Source of the DNA: Tetraselmis striata
Lineage: Eukaryota > Chlorophyta > Chlorodendrophyceae > Chlorodendrales > Chlorodendraceae
Direction: 5' to 3'
Length of the DNA: 64,000 nucleotides
Assembly (NCBI GenBank): GCA_006384855.1
Contig: VCJN01001903.1
Span: 1-64,000, forward strand
The notes under the pieces are model-generated. The model ran no database searches. It had not been told where the DNA came from and saw nothing but the letters and a program-made list of their open reading frames with translations. Each line of letters starts with the position of its first letter. Position 1 is the first letter of the stretch. This document shows positions 47,541 through 58,399 of the stretch, piece after piece. A program made the position numbers and the translations under genes.

Positions 47541-47829
47541 AACAATTGTGGGGCCGTATTTGCCAAAGATGCGAATCTCTTACATTTTTGGGTGTGAGTA
47601 AGCCCACGGGGCGTACTGTCCGCATTGAAAAGGGTAGCGTAGCGCGGTAGTGGGTGGGTTTCGCTAGCTGTTCACCTGGCGCAAAAGCGGAAGGTGGACT
47701 CCCCTCATGTTGGTGCGGGTGCGTCATGTAGCAGGGCTGTCGCATGCTGTCGCTACCGCCGCTGGACATCGGGAAGTCCAGGAAGCGGTACGCGTACTAC
47801 GAATACATGAAGCTAACATTCAAATTACA

Positions 47830-48530
47830 ATCTTAACCGCACCGCAATACCGGTGACATAATAGCCCGGTGTAATAGAACCTCTATATATATTACCAATA
47901 TGACCAATTAACCATTGTGGGGCCGCGCATTTGCCATCATGCCGCCCATTGGCATGATGGGGTACATACGTTGCAATTGCTTGGCTTGGCGAGCCGTTGC
48001 AGTTTTTCCGCCGGGGCATAAAAAGAATAAAATATCCCGTGGCCGTGTCGATGTCAACCCCCATGTGCTAGCCGTACTGAACCGGCTCCCATAGCCCTTT
48101 GGCGGGGTTGCGCTGCAGCCCCACGCTGTCTAGTGGGTCGGTGACGCGCTGGCGGATGAGTTCTAGCGCCTCCGGCTCCGACGAGGCGAACAACAAGAAG
48201 TCATCGACGTATGGTAGGATGCGCGCTCCCGCCCTTTACCGCCCGCGGCGAGACCGAGGGACGTTGCCTGGCACAGCGGGGATAGTCTAAGAGCGCAGGT
48301 GCTTGACGAACGCCATCGTGAACGTCGTGAAGTAGAAAGGGCTGAGCGACCAGCCCGTGGGGAGGCCGCGAAACCGGTATAGGGTCGCGCGGATGTTGAC
48401 CGTGCAGTAGTCGCGGTCGGAGGGCGCGATGCCTATGGCATAGAAGCCGTCTTGCACTATAGCCTCCCAGACTGTCTCGTAATCATATTGTAATGGCCCG
48501 TAATCGCGATTTTCCCACGGAATGGGCTTG
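47830..48530 (-). mobile_element. Retroelement reverse-transcriptase fossil (DIRS-like or related)
   Basis: A broken element. The minus strand carries reverse-transcriptase palm blocks in the right order: FRGLPTGWSLSPFYFTTFTM (like the LPFGL..AP.F block), ILPYVDDFLLFASS (the catalytic YVDD box), then MGVDIDTATGYF, a block that follows the palm in DIRS-type and related elements. Several breaks are present and only the core of the enzyme is recognisable. No terminal repeats were identified. The family is judged from motif style only. Confidence 0.6.
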
Positions 48531-50779
48531 CAATCGTTGTATATACCGTGTCATCGCCACTTGTTGCTAGGCTCGGTAGTCGCAATGAAGTGCCCGGCTC
48601 GCCCGAATTCCGTAATTGCTACCAGTAGCATGTTTCTCCATCCCCATAGTACATTGGGCCCACATCGCGCCTCGCGCGGCGACCCGTAATCTTTGGAACT
48701 TTCGCCACGCTGTACTTTAACGCCTCACAAGCTCCGTGACGACTCGCAACGGCCACTTTACTACCATGCATCGCACAAGCGTCGGAGCGCCATCGACTAG
48801 CCCCTACTAACCCCCGCCGCTGCGAGCCACCGGCGCCGAGTAGTGGTGTGCCATGGGGCGTAGCAATTCCAAGCGCCGAATTCCTGAGGGCAAGGAGGGT
48901 TGGACGCCTTCCGAGGGGACTTGGGTAGAAGTGACCAAGAAAATGCGCTGCTGCGCGTCTGGCGCATGCGAAGACTCTGTTCTACGACAAAGCACAGCGT
49001 AGATGGGCGTGCGCCCATCCGCCCCCGTCCACCGCCGCGCCTTTCGCAGCCGGTGGTGATGGCGCTCTGCGCTAGCTGCTGCACTGTATGGGCGTCACGC
49101 CTCTGCTCCGTCCGGACCCAGTCAGACCGAAACGCGGGGCGAGCCGCCGGGTGCATCAATACCGTCGCCGCCGCCATCGCCCCCGCCGCCTCTTCGCCGC
49201 TCTCGTCTCCCCGAAACGAATCAGCGAGCCCCGCACCCAGCGGCGGGGAAACGCGTTCGGTGTCGTCTGATGCTGGCCTGGCAGCAAGTATGGCAGCACA
49301 GGAGATGAATGCCGAACTTCACGCGGGCGCTGTCATAACGCTACCAAGACGTTCGGGACGCGGGGGAGCTACTTTCTCGGCCATGTAGTCCCCCCCCCCC
49401 CCCCCCTTGTTGCCCTCCTTGACATGCCGTTACGCCTGCCATAGGCCCACCGCCGACCTGTGATAGCCACCCTTGTGTATCATCCAACACCTAGGTCACC
49501 GGTTGGAGATGGGATAACGAGGACGCGTACCCGGCTGATAAGGAGCTGGTGATGAAGGTAATTTACGACGCGACGGCGACTCGGAATGAAGAGCTAACCG
49601 AGTCGGAGATACAACCGCTATACTTGACAACAGAGCAACTGGGCGATTTCACTCGCAGGTTGACTCAAGGCGCCATTGACGCCCTACCGGCGCTGCGCCC
49701 CTTGCGCACCCACCGACGGTGCCATCGGGGGGCTGCAGCTTAGTTATTTGCTTAGGGGTGAGGGTATCGCACTGGCCACGTGTAAACGATAATTTGCTGT
49801 GCTTCATCCTTATTACACGCGCATTCGTTTAGGTGCTTGCGCGCATATGTGCACCTGACAGGAGCTTCGCGAACTTCTCGACGCCGATAGCGACGCCGAA
49901 GGCATTGTCGCGGGGGTTGTGGAAGGCAACCCGTCTAGCGACAGCCGCAGCGACAACGACGGCGAAGGAGACGGTGTTACGAGGTATGACTTCAGTACCG
50001 GGACCTCAGCGCCGTGCAGCAAGGCGCCGCAGCCGCCCCCGCCAGCTGGGCGGCCTGCGCAGAGGCGCTGGATAAGTACTGTCAAGTAACTGGCACACTG
50101 GAGCTTGAGCTGGCATGGAAGCACGCATATGAAATGGGGCTCGACCCCATAACATCAAGTGAACCCCCGCCCCCTCTGGCCCATGTATGCCCCCCTCTAC
50201 CCCCCATTTAGTCAGAATCTTAAATCAGGTCATAGGTCAGAATCTTAACGCAGGATGTTCCGGGTATATACGCAACTTTCTACTACCATGTGAATTGCCT
50301 ACTGCGTGCCCCGCTGCGCGTTGGCGCCCCGCTGCCCCGGCCGCGGCGCGTTGGCGCCCCGCTATCCCGGCCGCGCTAGCAAAGGAAATGCGGTTTATGA
50401 AATCGATTGACATGAGTCGATTCAACTCTTATCTGCGGTCGAAAATGATTTGTTACGATCGTTGATTATGATTAATGAGGTTGTTGGCTGCCACACCCCG
50501 CAGGTTCAACTTGTATCGCTAGTGCAAGATAGGGAAGGGGACATCATTCCTGGCTACCTAAGTATCGTACACCATGACACAAGGACGGAAGCGCAACGTA
50601 TGGATAAAGGCACCCCCCCCCCCCCCATGCCTAACTCCAAACTGCCTGCATAGTGCTGCCATGCTGTTGAGTTCCGGTATACTCACATGCAGGTTGTGCA
50701 TAACAAGCCCGAGACACGGAGGCATGTGGTGTTCAGGCACAATACATGGGACGAGCAGAGGGTGCACACTCATGAGTAG
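48531..50779. other. Spacer with unassigned GC-rich frames
   Basis: An open frame at 48900-49388 (+) and acidic coding-like stretches at 49549-49743 and about 49860-50089 (many Asp, Ser and Glu) have no recognised family. A poly-C run lies at 49390-49406 and another near 50611-50626. These could be remnants of the neighbouring retroelements or of a lost host gene. Confidence 0.35.
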
Positions 50780-53405
50780 GGCAAGTGTATGTACTCGTGG
50801 CAGAACTTGGTGAAACATGGCTCTATTCGTAGCGTTTTGGCGAATTGAGTTGATTGGAGAATGTAATCTGTTATAATGTGCCGGTGGCATTGCATATCTA
50901 TCATGTAGCGGTATGACTCGCTCGGTACCGCGTACATGCAGCTAATATCCTGAGTCGTAGGGCGTAATGTATTTTACAATGACTGTTACTGGCGCCTAGT
51001 CGTGGCCGTACCAGTAATAATACTCGTGAAATATCAGTACAGTAGTATGACTGTACGAGTACATGTACATGTACCTGGCCATAATTCGGCGTCGCAGGTT
51101 ATGTGATGGTACTAGGGTAGTCGCTAGGTGTTACCCTAGCATTCCCACTCCTCTGAAAAATCCAGGACGGGACGAACTGGAAAGTGTCGCGTAGTCGCCG
51201 AAGGCCTGGCGCAGATGTCAGTTGGCGGTGGAAGCGTGATATAGCAGCATCAACCGCAGCAACATGTGTCAGCGCTCCGGGATGGACTCTGGAAAGCGCG
51301 ACGGGTGGCGCGCTCGCAGGTTGGCGTAGTCCTTTGAGCGAAGTGTGTCCCTCGTTGCAATCTGAGTGTGCAGATGTCGGCTCGCCCTTGCAAAATCGTG
51401 TAGCACCTCGACGCGTCGAAGCGCGTTGTATGGCTCCCAGCTGTCGTGACTTGAGTCGTACTTCAGCCAGCGCACTAGAAAGACGAGGCAGAGTCCCCGC
51501 TTGAACATGTCCTCGCGGCGCTCGATAGAGAAGTCGAGCACGCGTTCAACGACGAACTCGTCGACGGGGGGCTCCACGCTGGACGGGACTGCATCGGGTT
51601 GTGCGTCTGGGTTGACGCACCGGCGAAGTCGACTGATACGAAACACGTTGTGGCAGTCGAACGTCGGCGGCAGGCGCAGACGATACGCCTGGTTGGAGAT
51701 CTTGGCCGTGATGACCGGGTACGGGCCGATCTAGCGCTATCGGAACTTGCGTGTCGGCTGGTTGCGTGTAAGCACGTGCTCCGTCGAGAGCCAGACTTTG
51801 TCTCCTTTTTGAAATCAACATGGCTGGTTTTGCGGTCGGCATAGACCTTTTGATATTCATCAGCAAGCTTCAATTGCTCAGAAATCAGCGTGTGAATATC
51901 CTGAATATTTGCAACTGCGGTGTGTGCATCTTGGTTGGCAGTAGCAATCACATCAGGTGGTGTCAGTGGCATCATGCCATAAATTGCCTCAAAAGGGGGA
52001 TACTGTGTTGCTGAATGCACTGAATTGTTGTAAGAAAAATCAGCAAGAGCGAAATGACTTAACCGCCAAGAGTCATGTTGCTTGTTGCTTGTGAACAAAC
52101 GCACGTAATATTTGCTCAATAGTTCCGTGGGTGCGTTCAGTTTGACCGTCCGTCTGCCGGTGGTAAGCGTTGGAAATACAGTAGCCACTTTGGCTCTGAA
52201 CTGTTCTTTGTCATGTTCGGACGCATGGCGGCATTCATAAATTGAGTGGCCTTTTCTGCCGCATTTGGCGCACTCACCAGAGCAGCGACTCTTTTTTGAT
52301 GGGCGACTGGGCAAGCTGTCCTGAGCAATGTAGGGCAACTCGGGGCAGAGCTGGTCGACGCTCCGTTGTCGCGCTACCACGGGTTTGGGAAGGTCGGCAT
52401 GTGACGACGACTTGAATACTCCTCGTAGTGGCGCTTGTGGGCCTTGTTGTTGGCGTGCTTCTTCTTGGCGCTCTCGACAGCGAGGCGGTGCTCCTCGTAG
52501 ACAGCCGAGAGATGCTGGAAAAGCACTTCGTGAGTCGAGACAGTCTCGTTGGCGTGGTTAGCCATCTTATGTACCTCGGCTCTCTCGTGCGTGGGAATCG
52601 TCCGCAAAATACGCTGCACTTGCAAGTACTCATGCAAAGCGAAAGGCTCATGCAACAAAGCAAATGCGGCTTGTAGCTTGCGCCGCAAGCCGACACAACA
52701 GGTAGCCATCTCGGGGTCGCTCGGCTTGACGCGGATGTCACGCGCGTAGTCTCCGACGGTTGTCTGAATGCCGTTGGGGAAAGCGGCCTTGAAGAAAGCT
52801 TGTTTCCAATCGTGATAACTGGCGAAGTGAGTCAGGACCTCGCAGCCCATGACGATTTGAAGCTGAAGCTCATGGTTGTTGAGCACTAGCTGGTGGGTGT
52901 GAGCCGCGATAGAATCGGGCTTGAGTTGTCGACCGAGCCATGCTTCCATCTCAGAAATCCAAAGCTTGTTTCGGTCGGAAATCTCCTTGTCGACGTTCTC
53001 CAGAAAGGCCTTGACTGCCGGTAAGTCGTGAACGTCGGCGAGCTTGTGAGAGATGTTATGGGATGGCGCCACAACGCGGGCTTCCAAAATCTTCTTCTCG
53101 ACAATCTTACGCACAATATGTTCGGCGGGTGGACCACCGGGAGGGTAATCGGACTGACGGGCGCTCCGGTGAGATGCCATGGCGACATGCGGCCCAGATA
53201 AAGGTCAAAAGGGTCAAAATCGCTATAGGGAATCTACAGGACCAGCGAAACCGCGAATGTATCGTCGAGCGTGCGAGAGCATGTCGCTGTGGATCAACGG
53301 GTGGGACTGGACCGTAACATAAAGCCGAAACCATTGTAAGTACTCGTGGCAGTACTTGGTGAAACATGGCTCTATTCGTAGCGTTTTAGCGAATTGAGTT
53401 GCATC
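50780..53405 (-). mobile_element. Ty3/gypsy chromovirus fossil
   Basis: A broken LTR-type retrotransposon on the minus strand. Parts seen in order: a gag-like region (about 53180-52380), a CCHC zinc knuckle (CAKCGRKGHSIYEC, near 52240), the C-terminal end of an integrase (FSYNNSVHSATQYPPFEAIY) and a chromodomain (VERVLDF, then LVRWLKYDSSHDSWEPYNAL), which is the mark of chromoviruses. The element is incomplete, with several breaks. A sequence of about 60 bases around GGTGAAACATGGCTCTATTC is repeated in the same orientation near 50800 and 53360, outside the coding parts, and is probably what remains of the long terminal repeats. These copies differ at few positions, suggesting a moderately recent insertion. 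Confidence 0.8.
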
Positions 53406-53826
53406 TCGCATCTGGCAAGATGTAGGATTTCACCAATGCTAATCCTTAGATGTAAATACGTCTGTGTCCACCGTGCGCCATCGCATACATTCATTGTGCG
53501 ACTACTCGAGGGGCGGCTAGCTCGAGGGAAGATTAGGATATATGCTCATAGGGCGGCAATCAGTTTGGCGACATGTGGCGTGCAGCCTGCGCACGGATTA
53601 TAAGACCCACCCGTTCATTACTTTTGACGCCTGTAATTCCGCCAGATACGGTGGTGATGAAACGGCGGACGCATCCGGCGATGGGCTTTTGAAAAAAAAC
53701 ATACTCGCTCAATGTACGGCGCTACTAGGTCTAGGCGGAGCGGAAACGGATTATTGTACCAGGCGGTATTGACCGTACTCGTACCGGTATGTACCATCGG
53801 TACAGCGCCAGGTAGTATACCGGTAG

Positions 53827-53930
53827 TTTTTTCCGCCCTCGGCCCGGTACAGGACTGGCACCGCCAGTGAAACCCTTGCAGCGTCTCTACGACGGCCGTT
53901 TAGGCAGCGATCCAGCTATACTGGAAAGCA
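53827..53930 (-). mobile_element. LINE 3' tail, copy F
   Basis: About 100 bases. It starts TTTTTTCCGCCCTCGG and contains GAAACCCTTGCAGCGTCTCT and ACGACGGCCGTTTAGGCAGC. The shortest copy of the family. Confidence 0.7.
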
Positions 53931-54226
53931 CTTTTATACCGGTACTATGTCCCTACCACATAAATTGAGATAAATAAATGTCCCTACTACTGCCTGCTGG
54001 TGCTGTACCGTAGAGCGACTGTACTTGTTATTTCGAGCAGTATTCATTATGATCGAGCCATAATATGTACGGCGGGAGTTGCAGTCATCGAGCTATAATA
54101 TGTAAGTAGTATGGCATGCTATCTACAGCATGACTATAATATGTATGTAGCGACTGTGGCATATCAGATTCGTACCAATCGTCGTCCGGGCTTTTTCCAC
54201 GACCGGTATACGCACCTGTACCAGTC

Positions 54227-54820
54227 GTGACCGGGAGCTATGATCCCCGGAGCTTGAAGTCCACGCTGCTAGAGTTCAAGACTATGCGGTACGGGGTCAA
54301 GTACACTTCAGTGCCCCGGGCCACAGCTGTGGATCGGTTTGAGCGCTCCCTGTTGGGCGACATACAACGGGGGTTGGCTGCGCGGGACGCGGCGTGGCAC
54401 AACACGGAGCCCGGACAGAAGGGTCCTCTTCGAGACATCCTGGATATGTCGGAGTACACGGGCATGGTCTTCGGCACAGTGGGTGAGGTGAGCAAGGGGG
54501 TGCACCGCACAGTGCGTGGTATCGCATGCTTGGCTGCGGACCGGGGTGCCCTCTCATCGCGGGGCACTCGGTGCATCACCCGGGCTCACCAGGAGGCCTT
54601 GCTCGCAAGAGATTTCCTCGGGGTCCTGAGCTTGGTGGCCGCTCGAGAGCGTGCTCGCTGCCTCATCAGACGGCGCAGATTCGTCTCCCATCCCGTTGCT
54701 GAAGCTGCACAGCACGTCCGAGGATCACCTACACACACACGTGCTCGCGTGGCCCGGACTCTGAACCGTGTGCGCATCACTCATCCATCCCGCCTTATGC
54801 GGGATGCGGGCCGCTTTTAG
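54227..54820 (+). CDS. 197-codon open frame, possibly the C-terminus of a mobile-element protein
   Basis: An uninterrupted frame of 197 codons ending at TAG near 54820. The sequence has protein-like composition: a segment FERSLLGDIQRGLAARD, a central GMVFGTVGEVSKGVHRTVRG, and an Arg-rich end. The GxVFGxxGExSxxVH pattern resembles a domain I associate with C-terminal regions of algal and protist retroelement polyproteins, but this recall is not firm. No start-proximal motif, intron or neighbour supports a host gene. The right part becomes very basic, as nucleic-acid-binding tails do. Confidence 0.35.
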   Translation: MTGSYDPRSLKSTLLEFKTMRYGVKYTSVPRATAVDRFERSLLGDIQRGLAARDAAWHNTEPGQKGPLRDILDMSEYTGMVFGTVGEVSKGVHRTVRGIACLAADRGALSSRGTRCITRAHQEALLARDFLGVLSLVAARERARCLIRRRRFVSHPVAEAAQHVRGSPTHTRARVARTLNRVRITHPSRLMRDAGRF

Positions 54821-54877
54821 GCGGCTTGCTGTGTTGATTTTCTAATTCTGGGGAACTGCCCTTTTTGTAATTCACAC

Positions 54878-55065
54878 CAGTCGTACCAGTACCAGTACCA
54901 GTACCAGCAGTACAGCAGACAGACCTCACAGCTCATCAAGATATTCGTCTTGTTAGATGCCGGTCCCGGGCGTAAGCTAACAAGGTAGACAAGGTAAACT
55001 AACAAGGTGACCGCACGTTGCTAACAAGGTGACCGCACGTTGCTAACAAGGTGATCGCACCTTGA
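54878..55065. repeat. Short tandem repeats: ACCAGT hexamers and 22-bp units
   Basis: ACCAGT is repeated about five times around 54885-54912. Further right, CTAACAAGGTGACCGCACGT is repeated about three times with a 22-base period up to 55065. Confidence 0.85.
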
Positions 55066-55202
55066 GGTCGTCCATGATCACGTTGTTACATGCCCGCCCC
55101 GCCCGCCCGGTGTGTCGGTGTAGTCCGGTCACCTCATAGTGCGTCCGCGGATGCAACGCGCCCGGACTACTCGCCCCCGCTTGTGCCGCGCCGGCGCGCT
55201 TC

Positions 55203-56260
55203 CCAGCGCAGCACTGCCAGCCCGGCCTCTCCATTACAGGTACCCATCTCCGCCCCGCGATGCTTCAACTAGACTTCCGTCTCCAGTATCCGTAAGCCCC
55301 CCCCTCCCGTCTCCCCATTCGTCTTCCAGTGTCTACCAATATCGACTGTGTTCGGAAGGGGGGGGGGGGGGGGCTGGCGATCCTGTAGGCACGTGATCTC
55401 CGCTGCGCCGGCGTGGCGCCGACGACCTGCCGACCTCCCACCGCACCCCGGCGTCATGGCCGCGCGGGCAAGCAGTCGCTAAGTTTTGAATTGCCCATAC
55501 GCATGGGCGTATGTCTGGTGGGTGATATGGGGAGTCGCGGCCTAATGCGTCAACTGATGGCCCGTCAGCGCAGCACTGCCGGCTCGGCCGCTGTCCATTA
55601 CCCATCTCCGCACTGCGCTGCTGAAACTATACATCCTTTGCCAGTACCTGGAAGCCTCCCTTCCCCCTTCGTCTTCCAGTGTCTGGCCTGTCTACCAATA
55701 TGGATTGTGTTCGCGGGTGGGGGGGGGAGGGGGGGGCTTGTCGGACGGCGCGTGTGTAGGTCCGTGGTGTCCGTGGTGCCTACGTCCTGCCGACCTCCTC
55801 CCCGCACCTCGGCATTACGCACGCGCGGACACGCAGTTACAAACTTTGATTAGCCTATACGTATGGGCGTATGTCTCGTGGGAGATGTGGGGAGTAGCGG
55901 CCTATTGCGTCTACTGATGGCCCGTCGGCGGGTCGTGCTCGGATCATATGCGCAGTATTTTCCGACTTGACGCTGGGGCGGGACAGCGTGGGTGGAGCGG
56001 CGCATACTGCGCGGTGCGCGTGGTCGCTGCCCGCGGGAGTGGAGCTACCTACCAGCCGGTGGGAGTCGGGATGTCGCACCGCGGATGGCATGGGGCGGTG
56101 TTCAATGGGCCCGGGCGGCATTTTCCGCGCGCCGGGAGGGCCGCGGCGGGTGTCAGTCGTCCAATACGCCCCACGCAGGGGCAGGGGGTGGGGCCTCCTA
56201 TGCCTCCTGGTGGGCGATGTGATGAGTCGCGGCCTATTGCGTTAACTGATGGCCCGCCGG
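55203..56260 (+). repeat. GC-rich tandem repeat of ~364 bp, about three units
   Basis: Units begin near 55203 and 55567 with CAGCGCAGCACTGCC, share CAGTGTCTACCAATAT or CTGTCTACCAATAT, a poly-G run (55360 and 55717), and ATGGGCGTATGTCT.GTGGG with GCGGCCTA.TGCGT..ACTG at their ends. A third, diverged unit (55930-56260) keeps only the end block, and that block continues into the inverted repeat that follows. Confidence 0.8.
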
Positions 56261-56850
56261 CGGGTCATCCTCGGATAGATGAGCGCACACCATAAGACCG
56301 ACCCTGCTATCGGAGGGCTTGCAGGGACTTTCAGGGAGATTGCCTTTGGAAGGGGCACGAGCTTTCACACTTTGTGATTGCAGCTGCGCGAGCGGGTCAT
56401 GTCGATGTGCTTGGGTGGTTGTGACACGTAGAATATTGTGCCCCCATCGACACTAGGTACCCGATGACTACCCTCCAGCATGTGCTGCGGAAGGGGGGCA
56501 CATCCGTGTATTGGACTGGATGTGGCTGATGAAGCACGCGGACATTTCGGATGCAATCCACTGTGGACTACGCGCCAGGTAGGGGACAACCATAAGATGG
56601 GGCATCCATCGCAGCCTGAACACTTGGAATCCAGAATTGCTGCACGGCTGCTGGAAGCAACTTGCGTTTTCTGGGGACTTGCATTTTTTGCAGTTCGCCA
56701 GTGCCGCTGGAGTTCCGATGGGTTCTGGGTTACTTGCGGCTGCAACAAGGCAAGGCCATGTGCTGTGGTGTCGTGGTTAATGAAAGCGGCAGGCATGCAG
56801 GTGGATATAGACACGACTGAGGAGGCGGCGCGTGGTGGGCACAATCATGG
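56190..56850 (+). repeat. Left arm of a large inverted repeat
   Basis: The reverse complement of this stretch recurs at 63350-64000, nearly base for base (for example GTGGGCGATGTGATGAGTCG and GCACGAGCTTTCACACTT). The arms enclose about 6.5 kb of satellite DNA. A weaker inner pair, 57290-57470 with 62930-63120, is also inverted. The right arm continues past the window end. Confidence 0.9.
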
Positions 56851-56857
56851 CATGTGA
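56340..56857 (+). pseudogene. Ankyrin-like repeat remnant in the left arm
   Basis: Frames read IAAARAGHVDVLGWL and, in a second frame, AVVSWLMKAAGMQVDIDTTE followed by EAARGGH. These look like the degenerate ankyrin repeats (AA..GH...L.WL) that form large families in algae and protists. The pieces are in different frames with stops between them, so this is a remnant. Confidence 0.5.
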
Positions 56858-57079
56858 CGGCGGCGTGACTGCTGGAATAAACCATCCCCAGCGACGGATA
56901 TGCCAACAACACAACCCATGTAACCCATATCCCATTGTGATCGACACTGTATGGGGATCCCCCTTCTTGGGTGCGGTGTGACAGTGGCCTCAGGCATGCG
57001 TTGGGCTCAAATGGCTAACACATGGGGCAACGTGGGCAATTGCCGGTGCTGCGCAATGATTCCCGGCAGCGGGTTGCAT

Positions 57080-58170
57080 GCATTGCCTGGAAATAACCGT
57101 GTGGGCACCGATTGGTGCGGGTTGACATGAAACTCGCAGCAAGTGTTGTCTACGTTGAGCATATACTACACGGCACTGTCATGGTTTGGCCATCACATGG
57201 GGCAACGCGGTCATGGGCCAACGAATTAGGCTACGGCAAGTAGGTGTGGCCCACGCCACCCACGCCCCCCACGCCGCAGCCGGCCGCGCCTTAACAATCC
57301 AGCTGCGATATGCGCCCACGACAATGCGGTTGAATATTCCAGCCATGCGATGTGATATCAACGGTGGGGATACTGCTGTGTGACAAGTGTACACCACTTC
57401 AAGGGACGCGGGGGCAACGATCGGTGCGGTTTTAGGTCAAACTCAATGCAAGTGTTACATACATATACTACACGGCATTGCCACGGTTTTGTCTGCAATG
57501 GCCAGCACATATGAGGCAGCGCGGGCGTGGGCCGGCAAATTAAGCTGCGGGGATAGCTGTAAATATGGTTTCGGAGCATAGAGTATGAAGTAGCGGCGCG
57601 GCAGTGCTACTATTGTGTTCGGAGTGTGTGGTGTCCATGGCCCGACTAATACGGGTTTGGGTAGTGTTTTCTACATGTGTGATGCATTCCATGCGCTAAG
57701 GGCGTGTCGGCGTGCATTATTTGTTGACTGTGGTGCCGTATACGCACTGCCGGTAGAGTGCCCTACATGACAAGTGTACACCACGTCAAGGAACGCGGGG
57801 GCATCGATCGGTGTGGTTTGGGCTTAAACTCGCGGCAAGTGTTGCTTACATATACTACACGGCACGGCCGTGCTTAAATTATACGGTGTGACAAATGCAC
57901 ACCACTTCAAGGGACGCGGGGGCAACGATCGGTGCGGTTTGAGATCAAACTCGATACAAGTGTTACATACATATAATACACGGCATTGCCACGGTTTTGT
58001 CTACAATGGCCAGCACATATGAGGCAGCGCGGGCGTGGGCCGGCGAATTAAGCTGCGGGGATAGCTGTGAATATGGTTTCTAAGCATGGAGTATGAAGCA
58101 GCGGCGCGGCCGTGCTACTGTTGTGTTCGGGGTGTGTGTGTTGTCCGTGGCCTACTAACATGGTTTTTTG
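57080..58170 (+). repeat. Tandem repeat of ~508 bp
   Basis: 57380-57650 and 57888-58160 are nearly identical: ACTTCAAGGGACGCGGGGGC, CATTGCCACGGTTTTGTCT, ATATGAGGCAGCGCGGGCGT. Partial copies lie at 57080-57240 and 57770-57880. The block CAAGTGTTACATACATATA also occurs, inverted and diverged, near 62940. Confidence 0.85.
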
Positions 58171-58399
58171 TGGTGGCTTCCGGACGTGTGTTACGCATGC
58201 CATGCATTACGGGGGTATCTGCGTACATCATTTGTTGTGGTGCCGTATACGCACTGACGGTCACTCACAGGTCACTCCCTCACATCATCACCGGTGTGAT
58301 GTTGTTATGCGTTCATGTCCCTCGTGGCTTGCCCGGAGCACTACAGGCGTCCCGCAGGAACCATTTCATCACATCCCAGGTACCGTTTCATCAAGTTGC

